DNA of 64,000 bases. Source: Spirochaeta cellobiosiphila DSM 17781. GTDB taxonomy: Bacteria > Spirochaetota > Spirochaetia > DSM-17781. A program made the translations under genes and the position numbers. The stretch is taken from assembly GCF_000426705.1 (NCBI RefSeq), contig NZ_KE384558.1, forward strand, positions 192,866-256,865, read 5' to 3'. Below the pieces are notes generated by a model that saw only the letters and a list, made by a program, of their open reading frames with translations, searched no databases and had not been told where the DNA came from. Of the stretch, positions 8,415 through 17,409 are shown one piece after another; positions within the stretch are counted from its first letter, which is position 1; every line of letters starts with the position of its first letter.

Positions 8415-9978
8415 ACGTGAGAGTTGTGTTTTTTTCTGATCTGAACTCTCTAGGAGATATGGAGGTCGTTTTTTTGAAGATAAAACTAAAGTAATGGGGA
8501 TCACTAAAGCCTACTTCGTATCCAATATCACTACTTCGCTTGTCTGTCGTTAATAATAGATACTTAGCCCGATCGATGCGCATGTTAGTGACATATTCAA
8601 TAAAAGTGACTCCCATTTCCTGAGCAAACACTGTACTGAAGTGGTTAGGGCTCACTTTAACAAACTCCGCCACCATGTGAAGAGATAGATTGGTATCTGT
8701 ATATTGCCCATCAATGAAGCGTTTGGCCCTCTGCACAAGGGAGTAGTGTTTGTGTTTATCATGGGAATCTCTGTATCTGGTTATGGTGAGAATTAGTTCC
8801 TGGATGTGATGACAGAACTGATCTTTGCTCTGCACTATAGATTGTTGCCTTTCCTTTTGTAGATAACCGGGAATAATCTCTTCTGGATTATCACCCATAT
8901 CTACGATCATTTCAGAGGCTGTCACTAATAGGGAACCTAATAAATAATTGCATATAAAGCTGGAATGGCCGGGAATGGATTCGAGGAACTCCTTGTAACC
9001 CTTAATGAGTTCATCAACGTCTTTTCCCTGGATATAAGGTAGTTTATCTCCTAACTTGGCCGCTTTGATCGGGATTAGTGATAAGACTTCCCTGTCTGAG
9101 TGAGGGATCAGCTGGTCATCCCCTAGATTCCTGAGAGCTCCTTCGTAGGAGAGAGGAAGCTCTGTTATGCGATCCACAGGTGTTCCCCTTCCTATAATGA
9201 GTTGGCAATGGCTGTTTTTCCCTACCTTTTGCTGGATCTCATTAAGAATGACTTCCAGACGATCCCTGATATCAATAGAGGTTCTTTGCTTTATAAGTAG
9301 TATCTGACGTTCAGCTCCCTGGGAGAATATGATTGTGTCCTGGAGGTCTCTGAGCACTTTTTTGAGCATGAGTCTTGTCTGGATGAGTTCTTGGGAATAC
9401 CCTTCCTGGGCATTCAGATCAATGATTGTAATGACATACTTTTTGGCAATGAGATCGATACCCATTTCTTTAGATTGCTCTACAGCATTGGTAAAAGGGA
9501 TAAGTCCCGCCACCAGATCATTAAGCCATTCTTCCCGTCTGATGATGGTTGTTTGGATAATCTGCTGTCGAAGGCTCTTGATATCATTTTGCTGCTCTAT
9601 TTCTGTCTGTATTTGCTGGGCTACCTGATTAAGGGTTTGAAGTAATTCGGTAGAACTAAAGGGCTTGAGTAGGTAATCCTCGACTCCAATGGCTATGGCT
9701 TCTTTGGCATATTGGAACTCATCATGTCCTGATAGGATGATGATTTTAATGGAGGGATGGTTGCTCTTTACCATACGAGCCAGGGATAAACCATCAAGGA
9801 AGGGCATTCTGATATCTGTGAGCAATATGTCAGGTTTTAGATCTTCTAATAAGGGCAGTGCTGTCTCTCCATCAGAAGCTTCACCCACCAGGGTAAAGTC
9901 TGTGCTCTGCCAATCAATGTTATTACGGATACCTTCACGTATAACAATTTCATCATCGACTAATAAGATTTTATACAT
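8413..9978 (-). CDS. YesN-type response regulator with AraC DNA-binding domain
   Basis: A 521-aa protein. The receiver (1-120) has the acidic VDDE near the N-terminus, phospho-acceptor Asp in LLTDIRMPFLDGL, and Lys in LLKPF, so it looks functional. A linker of about 280 residues follows, then an AraC double HTH (about 415-515; RIDRAKYLLLTTDKRSSDIGYEVGFS and HYFSFIFKKTTSISPREF, read as two pieces). The start overlaps the kinase gene by 8 nt, which indicates coupled translation. It most likely activates the YtfQ-type importer just downstream when phosphorylated by the neighbouring YesM/LytS-like kinase. Confidence 0.92.
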   Translation of the reverse strand: MYKILLVDDEIVIREGIRNNIDWQSTDFTLVGEASDGETALPLLEDLKPDILLTDIRMPFLDGLSLARMVKSNHPSIKIIILSGHDEFQYAKEAIAIGVEDYLLKPFSSTELLQTLNQVAQQIQTEIEQQNDIKSLRQQIIQTTIIRREEWLNDLVAGLIPFTNAVEQSKEMGIDLIAKKYVITIIDLNAQEGYSQELIQTRLMLKKVLRDLQDTIIFSQGAERQILLIKQRTSIDIRDRLEVILNEIQQKVGKNSHCQLIIGRGTPVDRITELPLSYEGALRNLGDDQLIPHSDREVLSLIPIKAAKLGDKLPYIQGKDVDELIKGYKEFLESIPGHSSFICNYLLGSLLVTASEMIVDMGDNPEEIIPGYLQKERQQSIVQSKDQFCHHIQELILTITRYRDSHDKHKHYSLVQRAKRFIDGQYTDTNLSLHMVAEFVKVSPNHFSTVFAQEMGVTFIEYVTNMRIDRAKYLLLTTDKRSSDIGYEVGFSDPHYFSFIFKKTTSISPREFRSEKNTTLT

Positions 9979-11443
9979 TATCCCTCCCTAAGGGCACAGA
10001 AAAGAGTACTTTTGTTCCCTTATTGTTTTCACTTTCTATTTGTATATGGGCTTTTTTATTATAAAAAAGTTCCAGGCGTTTGCTCACATTGTAGAGACCA
10101 TAGATGTCATGCCTGGATTCTGTTGTTATTCCATCAGCCATTTGTTTTAGAATCTGGTGGAGTCTTTCTTGTGTCATCCCCTTTCCATTGTCCTCTACCT
10201 GAAAGTAAAGGTTATTGTCATCCATCCATCCTTTAACTATAAGGGAGCCTTTTGATCTTTTATTCTTGATCCCATGATAGAGAGCATTCTCTACTATAGG
10301 TTGGAGTAGTAGCTTGATTATGGGATAATCTGCCATCTGGGGATCATAACTGATCTGATAATCGAGGATGTCCCGGTAGCGGATCTTTTGAATGGTTAGG
10401 TAGGACCGAACATGTTCCAACTCTTCACCTACTGTGATCCAATCTTCCCCTTTGCTAAGGGAAATGCGAAAGAAATTGGAAAAGGCTCTTGTTATATCAA
10501 TCACCTGATCATGCTGCTGAGCTTCTGCTAACCAGATGATGGTATCTAAAGTATTGTATAAAAAATGGGGTGTGATCTGGGCCTGGAGGGCATTCATTTC
10601 TGATTTTTGACGATTCCGTTGTTCTTCTATATTGCTTTGTATGAGCTCTTGGATACGGACAGCCATAACGTTCAGGTTTTCTGTTAGTAAGTCCAGTTCT
10701 TTTACCTGGGGAAGGGGCATCCGAATGTTAAGATCTCCTTCGGCAATGCGTTGGGACATCTTTTCTAGATTTTGTATGGGGCTATTGATATTGAGAGCTA
10801 CTGACCTTTGGGCAAAGATTGCATATAAGGTTACTAACAGGAGGATGATCAACTGGAATAGAACAATTATCTTAGTCGATTCTTTGATATTCTCATTAAT
10901 TGCAGCTGTAGATTCTATCTCAAGGACAATGAAATCCTGCAGTACATCAGATACCAAAGCGGAAACACTCCGGATTTCATCAAGTATTTGCTCATTTTCC
11001 GCCACAGGATATTTTTGCTCTATTTGTAGGCCCATACGGTCAACGTATTGCTTGAGTGTTTTAACTGCTCTTTGGGCAACGGCTAGCATTTCTCTGTTTT
11101 TTTGGACCTGAGTTGTCTGTAGTATGTCCTCCAAACGTCGATTAATGTCATTAAGGATTAGATATTGCTCTCCCTGACCAAACTTTTTCTTTCCTGAAAA
11201 GATATCCCAGATCTCATTGGTTATGCTGGTTTTGACGATTTGATTGAGTTGGTTTGTTTTACTGACATTAGTAATGATTTTGTCATAACGCAGGGTTTGC
11301 AGTACTACGCTAGCTACACTGATGATAGAGGGTATAAGTAATAAGGAAATGATAATCACATAGGAGTTTTTGATTTTCTTCTTAATACTATAGGATTTGA
11401 GAAAAGGAAGCAGCCTTTCTACAAGGAGAACAAAACGGCTCAT
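9971..11443 (-). CDS. YesM/LytS-like sensor histidine kinase
   Basis: A 490-aa membrane kinase. TM1 lies at about 27-48, then an extracytoplasmic helical region of about 150 residues, TM2 at about 190-212, a HAMP domain, the His_kinase segment QAQITPHFLYNTLDTIIW with the phosphorylated His, and a HATPase domain (VENALYHGIKN, then DNGKGM). The extracytoplasmic part has no recognisable sugar-binding fold, which fits sensing through the binding-protein lipoprotein encoded immediately upstream with only 1 nt between the genes. The layout matches LytS-type kinases that read sugar through a dedicated binding protein. Confidence 0.92.
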   Translation of the reverse strand: MSRFVLLVERLLPFLKSYSIKKKIKNSYVIIISLLLIPSIISVASVVLQTLRYDKIITNVSKTNQLNQIVKTSITNEIWDIFSGKKKFGQGEQYLILNDINRRLEDILQTTQVQKNREMLAVAQRAVKTLKQYVDRMGLQIEQKYPVAENEQILDEIRSVSALVSDVLQDFIVLEIESTAAINENIKESTKIIVLFQLIILLLVTLYAIFAQRSVALNINSPIQNLEKMSQRIAEGDLNIRMPLPQVKELDLLTENLNVMAVRIQELIQSNIEEQRNRQKSEMNALQAQITPHFLYNTLDTIIWLAEAQQHDQVIDITRAFSNFFRISLSKGEDWITVGEELEHVRSYLTIQKIRYRDILDYQISYDPQMADYPIIKLLLQPIVENALYHGIKNKRSKGSLIVKGWMDDNNLYFQVEDNGKGMTQERLHQILKQMADGITTESRHDIYGLYNVSKRLELFYNKKAHIQIESENNKGTKVLFSVPLGRDNV

Positions 11444-11444
11444 C

Positions 11445-12446
11445 CTAATAGCCTCTGGGAGGCAGTTTGCTTAGATCATCCCCTTCCTTAAAGACTCCTT
11501 CATTCATATGAATAAGGCGGGGTATGGTTTCTCCATTAGCCAATTGTTTCGCCAGATCCATTATGACCGGACCTGTTTCTGGATTACATTCAATAACACA
11601 ATTCACCTCACCTTTTTTAAGAGCGTCAATAGCTGCTTGTTCTGCATCAATGGTGATAATTGTGATATCAGTGCCCGGACGGATGTTCTTTTCTTTTATG
11701 GCATCAATAGCTCCTAAGGTCATCCCATCGTTATGACTATAAAGGACATCAATATTTTCGATATTATCAAGGATCCGGGACATGATCTCATACCCCTTGG
11801 AACGAAGGAAGTCCCCCGATTCTGTATGTACTATCTGGAAACCTTTATGCCCTTCTAACTCATGGCGAAAGCCATTGGCTCTATCTATTACGCAGGAGGC
11901 CCCTTCTGTTCCGGATATCTCAACAATTCTTATAGTATCCCGGGAATCCTGTTCTTTATATTTATTTAAGAGGAACTTTCCAGCTTCCCGTCCTTCCTGA
12001 TAACTATCTGTACCCACGAATCCTGCGTAGAGGGAAGGATCCTTAGTTACTATCTTACGATCGGTAATGAGAACAGGAATACCTGCTGCTTTCGCTTCCC
12101 TGAGAACGTTATCCCAACCGTCGGCTACAATGGGTACAAAAGCAATCACATCTACCTGATAGACTATAAAAGAACGGATGGCTTTGATCTGCTTCTCCTG
12201 CTTTTGCTCTGCATTTTCGAAGAGGAGTTGAACTCCTTGATCTTCAGCTGCCATTTTTATTGATTCTGAGTTATAAGTCCGCCAACTACTTTCTGCACCA
12301 ATTTGAGAAAAGCCAAGAATAAGAGATGGTTCTTTATGATCTTTGCTGGTGGTATCTTTGCCTATAGAACAGGAGGGAAGTAGAATTATAATGAAAAAGA
12401 ACAGTAGATAGGTCAGCAAATGATGTAAAGTCGGGCTGATCTTCAT
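11445..12446 (-). CDS. Lipid-anchored YtfQ-like sugar-binding protein, probable sensory subunit
   Basis: A 333-aa type I binding protein with a lipoprotein signal (hydrophobic run ending LLPSC, Cys at about 26). It is a clear paralogue of the YtfQ-like protein in the same locus: compare GFSQIGAESSWRTYNSES, EQKQEKQIKAIRSFI and GIPVLITDRK with their counterparts. It is transcribed first, 1 nt ahead of the kinase, whereas the transport binding protein sits after the regulator. In Clostridium beijerinckii the XylFII lipoprotein binds xylose and activates the LytS kinase; this gene has the same position and form, so a sensor role is likely. Transport use cannot be excluded. Confidence 0.87.
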   Translation of the reverse strand: MKISPTLHHLLTYLLFFFIIILLPSCSIGKDTTSKDHKEPSLILGFSQIGAESSWRTYNSESIKMAAEDQGVQLLFENAEQKQEKQIKAIRSFIVYQVDVIAFVPIVADGWDNVLREAKAAGIPVLITDRKIVTKDPSLYAGFVGTDSYQEGREAGKFLLNKYKEQDSRDTIRIVEISGTEGASCVIDRANGFRHELEGHKGFQIVHTESGDFLRSKGYEIMSRILDNIENIDVLYSHNDGMTLGAIDAIKEKNIRPGTDITIITIDAEQAAIDALKKGEVNCVIECNPETGPVIMDLAKQLANGETIPRLIHMNEGVFKEGDDLSKLPPRGY

Positions 12447-12876
12447 GAATATTCCTTGTATGACTTATTATTTGTTTATTTTACTATCCCTTTTCAAAGT
12501 CTAACAAGGAAAAGTTTGTGTTTGTTTGATATCCGTGTATCTCCTCAATTACACTTAAAAAAAAGAGAGAGGATAAGCATAGAAGGAATAATTTATATAC
12601 TGATATAGATTTACAGGTATTAAGTAATACTTCAGCTAATGGGAAGTTCCTTATATAGTCGATTTTCCGCAAGTAATCCGAACTAATTGGATCTTTTAAA
12701 ATGGAGAATTTATAGTTAGTCTGGAGGACTCATTCTCATATTGTTGCTAGATGGGACAAGCTATGTTTTACTGTTCAATGAAGGGATAGGGTGATTCTAT
12801 TTCCTCATTTACTGCAAAGGAAAAATAAGCTATAGTTCAGTAAAATACTAGATATAATTAATCAAGGGGAAAGCCG
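12447..12876. other. 430-bp intergenic region between divergent sensory operon and tetR-like gene
   Basis: AT-rich. It must hold the promoters for the minus-strand sensory/importer operon and the plus-strand TetR gene. A 62-codon minus-strand frame (12484-12672) has no ribosome site or recognisable similarity and is not called. No strong hairpin or repeat was seen. Confidence 0.5.
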
Positions 12877-13494
12877 ATGGCTGGTGATTCAGAAGTTACT
12901 AAGAAAAAAATACTAGATAATGCTTGTAAGCTCTTTGCACAAAATGGTTATACTGCAACAAGAGTAGCTGATATATCAACCAAGTGTGATATCAGTAAGG
13001 CTTTGATTTATTACAATTTTCCCAGTAAACAGTCTATCTTGGATGCAATTATGGAACGGTTCAAAGAAAACATCAAAACAATGTTTACTGAAGTCTTTCA
13101 TAATGTTGATAGTGAAGATGCCATGTATTGGACAAATGAAGAAATGAAGGCTGGCATGAAAGTTTTCATGACTCACAAAGATGAGTTTACCATACTTATA
13201 TCAGAAGCCCTTAAATCTAACAACAAGGATATATCCCTCTTTGATTTCTGGGAAGAGATCAATGAGTCCATACGCAAAGATGTTTTGGCCCATAGAGGCT
13301 ATGACTTAGATAAGGATAAATTAAGCACTTCCTTATGTGATTATTTCTTTGTTCTTGTTCCTACTATCTTTTTCTCTATTATGCGTAGTGCCTGGGCTAA
13401 GAAAAAGAAAGTGAATCAGGATATCGTTGATGATGAGTTCAATAGACAGCTTAATATTATATATAAGAACTACTATACAAGAGAGAAGGCTTAG
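12877..13494 (+). CDS. TetR family transcriptional regulator
   Basis: A 205-aa regulator. The N-terminal TetR helix-turn-helix spans about 9-56: ILDNACKLFAQNGYTATRV, then DISTKCDISKALIYYNFPSKQ, a near-canonical fold. The C-terminal ligand-binding domain is helical and unassigned. The ATG is preceded by AAGGGGA. The usual efflux or enzyme partner is missing: downstream lies a 1.1 kb stretch without intact genes, so its target may have been lost or be distant. Confidence 0.9.
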   Translation: MAGDSEVTKKKILDNACKLFAQNGYTATRVADISTKCDISKALIYYNFPSKQSILDAIMERFKENIKTMFTEVFHNVDSEDAMYWTNEEMKAGMKVFMTHKDEFTILISEALKSNNKDISLFDFWEEINESIRKDVLAHRGYDLDKDKLSTSLCDYFFVLVPTIFFSIMRSAWAKKKKVNQDIVDDEFNRQLNIIYKNYYTREKA

Positions 13495-14627
13495 TTTTTA
13501 GAGATAGGAACATGTTTAACACTACTATTCTACTTATCAATATAGCTCTATTATGTTCCTCTCTGTATTCCCTATTGCTAACAGCCTTAACTTTATTTTC
13601 TTCTCCATCTGTCTATCATCGCAAGGTAGATTTTATTTAATGTTAGTATCTTCTTCTGGTATATCTAAGATTGTATTGCTGTGCTTAGAGACTCTTCTGA
13701 TCTCTTATGAGAACATAGGCCTTCAATTTTATATGAATATTGATAGATTGAATGACAGTCAAGGATGAAGAATAGTCTACCTTCTTGGTTCAATACGAAG
13801 CAAAAGGTTCTAAAGAAATTGTTTAAGCTCTTAGCTTTGTACTTACTACCAGGTCTTGTTGCTTTTTTATTTCTCTATGTATGAAGCACTTGTGAAATAG
13901 ACTGTTTTGTCTCATTTGAATTATCAGGTCATCATATTACTTAGTATGGCTATTGATTGAGTTTTTGATGTCTCTTCCTTCATTTATCTGATACTGGCAA
14001 GAGAGGGATGCCTTGCTCAGTAAATTAAATGTTATCTTAATCCCCATTATGGAACTGATGAGTGTGAGTTTGTAATCCTTATTGGGTGAAAGTAGTCGTT
14101 AACTATATAATTCTGCTGTAATAAAAACGATTTCTCAATCGATAAAGTTATCTATTATATAGAAATAGTAGTGTCTTTTTTTGTTGTGCGTTTCATAAAG
14201 TAATCTCAGCAAGGTCTATTGACAACTGTATGTCAGTGATCTCCTGTTATGATACATTGGGAATATAAAAATAATAAGAACATAATCTCTACTAGAGAAA
14301 TTCAGTTTTTCGATCGTCAGGATAAGTTGATGGATCTTTGGGAAACATTATTCCATGAGGGGATTAATCGAGATAACAATGATCCTCTTTTTTCAGGGGG
14401 TCATAAGGTAACTGTGTTTAAGGATTTTCCAATATTAAAGGCTTTTAGACCAGGGAATCTTCCCTAACCTAGGGATGGTTGTTCATTTTATTTGTGGAAT
14501 GGGGGATAATATTGAACTGTTTGAACCTGTAGAGTTGCACCAGAGAGTAAGGGATTACTTAATATTTGGCTTGAGGTCTTATAGGTGTGGGATGGTCTAA
14601 TATATGAATATAAAACTACACTGGGAA
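13495..14627. other. 1.1-kb stretch with no intact gene, probable gene remnants
   Basis: AT-rich with stops in all frames. Short pieces resemble decayed genes: a 39-codon frame at 13765-13884 encoding a basic, then hydrophobic peptide; a 72-codon frame at 14249-14467 (begins MIHWEYKNNKNI); and a 41-codon piece at 14475-14600. None has both a good ribosome site and a recognisable full domain. No terminal inverted repeats or integrase fragment were found to explain the decay. Confidence 0.5.
14475..14600 (+). pseudogene. Possible remnant of a WYL-type regulator C-terminus
   Basis: A 41-codon frame includes MGDNIELFEPVELHQRVRDY, which resembles the end of WYL-domain regulators, where a G-x-x-V-E-V-L-x-P motif is followed by an L-R-x-x-V helix. 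No WYL core or HTH precedes it in this frame, although an unrelated-looking open frame ends at 14467. The assignment is weak. Confidence 0.3.
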
Positions 14628-15758
14628 TTATCTATAATCTGATATTATGATCTGTTGAATTTTATCAAATACCTGGGTAAGATCTCCTTTATTGGCTAGT
14701 AGAACAAGACCAAATCCTTCATCTGGTATGAGGGTAAAGCGTGAATAGAAATTACTGTTTGATCCATCATGTGTTAAAATGTAATGGGGGTCTTGTTCTA
14801 TACGAATCCAACCAAGAGCATAGTTATCCATATGAACACTAGTGATTTCTTCAAAAACTTCCTTTGAAACCAAAGGAGTGCCATTGTTAAGCCAAAGTTG
14901 AGCGTACTGAGCTGAATCACGGATACTCATGTGAATCCGTCCAGCCGGATTTAAACCACGAGGGTTATCGGCATATATCGATTGAGGTGAAATTGCTTTC
15001 TCTCGATGTCCCCAGGGTTCTTCGACACCTTTATCCAATGCTGGAGGTCCAAAACCACCAGAGTCAATTGAAAGGGGGGTAAATATGAGCTGAACAACTA
15101 AATCCTCCCAGTTTGTTCCAAAGGCTCTTTCTATCATTGTTGCCGCGATAACCACTCCCATGTTTGAGTATTCACTCTTGGTACCAGGATCAAAACGGAT
15201 GTCTAATGTAAAAGTATCAGTTATCATCTGTTTTCGTTGTTCTGGTGAAGGTGCATGGGAGCTAAAATATCCTAACCATTGTTTGTTCGGTGGGATAGAA
15301 GGCACCCCAGAAGAGTGGCTCAGTAGTTGTCTTAGTGTGATGGTCTTGTAGGGCTGGGGAATCTCTGAAAAAATCTCAGAAAGTTCATCTCCTATGTTAC
15401 TTTCCCAATTTAGCAAGCCTCGGTCAACCCCTATTCCCGCCAAAAGAGCTGTAAAGGACTTAGTGTTTGAACCAATGTGAAAAGCACTGTCTAGGGTCAC
15501 TGGCTGTTCACCCTGGTGTACTGTTGTTCCTATTGCTTTCATGTCCATGATTTTATTGTTATTTATAATCACATAGGCAAATGCTGGTATTTGTGCTTCT
15601 TCCACAATAGCTTGAATAAGTTGTGCTGAAGATGTTTTATTCTTTGTATCTTCCATATTCTTAGAGCTGTGTTGACAGCCTGACAATATGATACTTAATG
15701 ATCCTATGAGTAACCCTATAAGTAATATTGCTGGTGATGAACAATGTTGGTTGGTCAT
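14628..15758 (-). CDS. Beta-lactamase-family serine hydrolase, lipoprotein
   Basis: A 376-aa class C beta-lactamase/esterase-fold protein with a lipoprotein signal (hydrophobic run ending ILSGC). The catalytic triad motifs are all visible: SxxK as SNTK (in HIGSNTKSFTALLAG), YxN as YSN, and the third motif as HDGSN. It probably acts on a peptide or ester at the cell surface or periplasm; penicillin hydrolysis is not implied, since most proteins with this domain are peptidases or esterases. It stands alone on the minus strand with a clear GGGAGGT ribosome site and no obvious partner. Confidence 0.87.
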   Translation of the reverse strand: MTNQHCSSPAILLIGLLIGSLSIILSGCQHSSKNMEDTKNKTSSAQLIQAIVEEAQIPAFAYVIINNNKIMDMKAIGTTVHQGEQPVTLDSAFHIGSNTKSFTALLAGIGVDRGLLNWESNIGDELSEIFSEIPQPYKTITLRQLLSHSSGVPSIPPNKQWLGYFSSHAPSPEQRKQMITDTFTLDIRFDPGTKSEYSNMGVVIAATMIERAFGTNWEDLVVQLIFTPLSIDSGGFGPPALDKGVEEPWGHREKAISPQSIYADNPRGLNPAGRIHMSIRDSAQYAQLWLNNGTPLVSKEVFEEITSVHMDNYALGWIRIEQDPHYILTHDGSNSNFYSRFTLIPDEGFGLVLLANKGDLTQVFDKIQQIIISDYR

Positions 15759-15990
15759 ATTAGATACCTCCCGTTAGGTATGTTAAAATTGTACTTTAAG
15801 GTTTTTACGATTTATTAGTTGTTATTCCTTGTAAAATGAGTTCTACCACATCAATATCAAATTTCTCTCGTTGATTATACCTGATAACAGTTTTTCTGTG
15901 GTAAAATATTTAGATCATTTATGTTGTCCCTATTATAAGGTAGCTTCTTAAGACCTCTTTCTTTTTGTCTTGTAAGTGAGGTCTACTTAT

Positions 15991-16785
15991 ATGAAAGTAA
16001 AACCAAATAAGACTATAGATTTTCCTGTTTTTTTTATATATTTTAAAACGATGGAAAATGTCCTGCCTTTAAATATAGGTCTAACACATAATCCTTACTA
16101 TCCGGATGTTGAACTTAAATGGGGACGAGATCAGTATTCAAGGCACACTCATATTCATCAAACCTGGTCGTTAAGTTATGTTCTCCATGGTTCTACGAGA
16201 GTCTCAATAGGTACTTTTGAAGGGGAATTAAAGTCAAATCAGTTTGTGGCTATTCCTTCAGGTATTCCCCATTTGTGTTCCCCTGATGAGAATAACCCTT
16301 TTAGTTTTGTTGTCCTTTACTTACCTATTGAATATCTGGATGAACAAATAGGGGATTGGACCAATCCGAGAATTGGTAGAATGGATTCGGCTACACTATT
16401 TGATTTCATTGATCCTTTCATATTATTAAAAACAAAGAAAGAAATTAGGAATCATACCAAGAGATTGAAACTTCTTCTGTATAATAGTAGTTCTCCTTTA
16501 GATTCCAAGTGGGGTGAGAATCTATTACATAGGGGTAGAGATCCTCATATTAAACCTGCCAAGTTAAGCCGTTTCCAACGTTATCGTTTCACTCGTAAGC
16601 TTTTTGGTATTGGACATAAAAAGCTAGATACAATAGAGAAAATGGAACAGGCTAAAAAACTACTAAATGACGGACAAGATCTGGTGGATGTCGCTTTAAT
16701 TTGTGGATTTTATGATCAAAGTCATTTCACTAAGGTCTTTAAAGCTTATACAGGATTAACTCCCAGTCAGTACTTAAAAAGGTAG
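15991..16785 (+). CDS. AraC family regulator with cupin sensor domain
   Basis: A 264-aa protein. The N-terminal half is a cupin-type ligand domain (RHTHIHQTWSLSYVLHGS with metal-type His residues, then FVAIPSGIPHLC). The C-terminal AraC domain ends with GFYDQSHFTKVFKAYTGLTP. I chose the ATG at 15991 because GAGGT lies 8 nt upstream; a GTG at 15976 would put that site inside the gene. It is followed 48 nt later by a DUF2000 gene, which it may regulate. Confidence 0.87.
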   Translation: MKVKPNKTIDFPVFFIYFKTMENVLPLNIGLTHNPYYPDVELKWGRDQYSRHTHIHQTWSLSYVLHGSTRVSIGTFEGELKSNQFVAIPSGIPHLCSPDENNPFSFVVLYLPIEYLDEQIGDWTNPRIGRMDSATLFDFIDPFILLKTKKEIRNHTKRLKLLLYNSSSPLDSKWGENLLHRGRDPHIKPAKLSRFQRYRFTRKLFGIGHKKLDTIEKMEQAKKLLNDGQDLVDVALICGFYDQSHFTKVFKAYTGLTPSQYLKR

Positions 16786-16821
16786 CGCACATTTTTACAA
16801 GAATGTTTTTGCCGTCTTATT

Positions 16822-16827
16822 TATATT
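16822..16827 (+). promoter_or_regulatory. -10 box (TATATT) just before the DUF2000 start
   Basis: TATATT ends 6 nt before the ATG at 16834 and there is no Shine-Dalgarno, which suggests a leaderless mRNA. A TTTACA at 16794-16799 is 22 bp upstream, too far for a standard -35. Confidence 0.4.
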
Positions 16828-16833
16828 CCTGTC

Positions 16834-17235
16834 ATGAAGATAGCCATAATAATAAATAACAATTTGCCCATAGGGCTAATAACAAATACCGCTTCCGTAT
16901 TGGGTATATCATTAGGTCGAACCTTTCCAGAAATTGTTCGGGAAACGGTTAATGACGCTCAGGGTAATGAGTATGCTGGAATAACAAGCCTAAATATTCC
17001 CATTTTATCAGCTACTGGTGATAAGATAAAAGAGATTGTTTCTACAGCGAGATTAGAAGATGATCTCACTCTCATTCCTTTTACTGAAGTAGCTCAAAGA
17101 AGTAGAGACTATGATTCCTATAAGGAAGATATTTCGAAAATATCGCCTGATAATGTATCTTATAGTGGAATAGCCATTGTCGGTTCTAATAAAAAGGTGG
17201 CTCGCTATACAGGTTCTCTTCCTCTATTAAGATAA
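16834..17235 (+). CDS. DUF2000 family protein
   Basis: A 133-aa protein. The N-terminal pattern KIAIIINNNLPIGLITNTAS with LGISLGRTFPEIV, then a D-A-Q-G-N segment, matches the DUF2000 fold, which resembles peptidyl-tRNA hydrolase-like small proteins of unknown activity. It is complete in length. It lies directly after an AraC regulator, a pairing seen for this family elsewhere. No ribosome site is visible; a -10 box sits 6 nt upstream. The function is unknown. Confidence 0.75.
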   Translation: MKIAIIINNNLPIGLITNTASVLGISLGRTFPEIVRETVNDAQGNEYAGITSLNIPILSATGDKIKEIVSTARLEDDLTLIPFTEVAQRSRDYDSYKEDISKISPDNVSYSGIAIVGSNKKVARYTGSLPLLR

Positions 17236-17409
17236 ATACCCATATAAAAATGACTTGGTATAGTCTTATTAGTTATGATTGTATTCAATACATAGGCCTT
17301 CCTTAACGGGGAGGTTATGTTTTGTAAAGATCTTTATAATATGTTAAAACTAATAGGATCAATCTACTATTTATTGATAAATAGATTTATATAGGAAGTA
17401 TTATTAAGA

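Noticed and set aside
12484-12672. 62-codon minus-strand frame as a gene
   Set aside because: No ribosome site, no recognisable domain, and AT-rich intergenic composition.
13553-13768. 71-codon plus-strand frame as a gene
   Set aside because: Hydrophobic, low-complexity peptide without ribosome site inside a decayed stretch.
14628-15758. Antibiotic-resistance beta-lactamase
   Set aside because: The three motifs fit the large serine hydrolase family; nothing in the sequence singles out penicillin hydrolysis.
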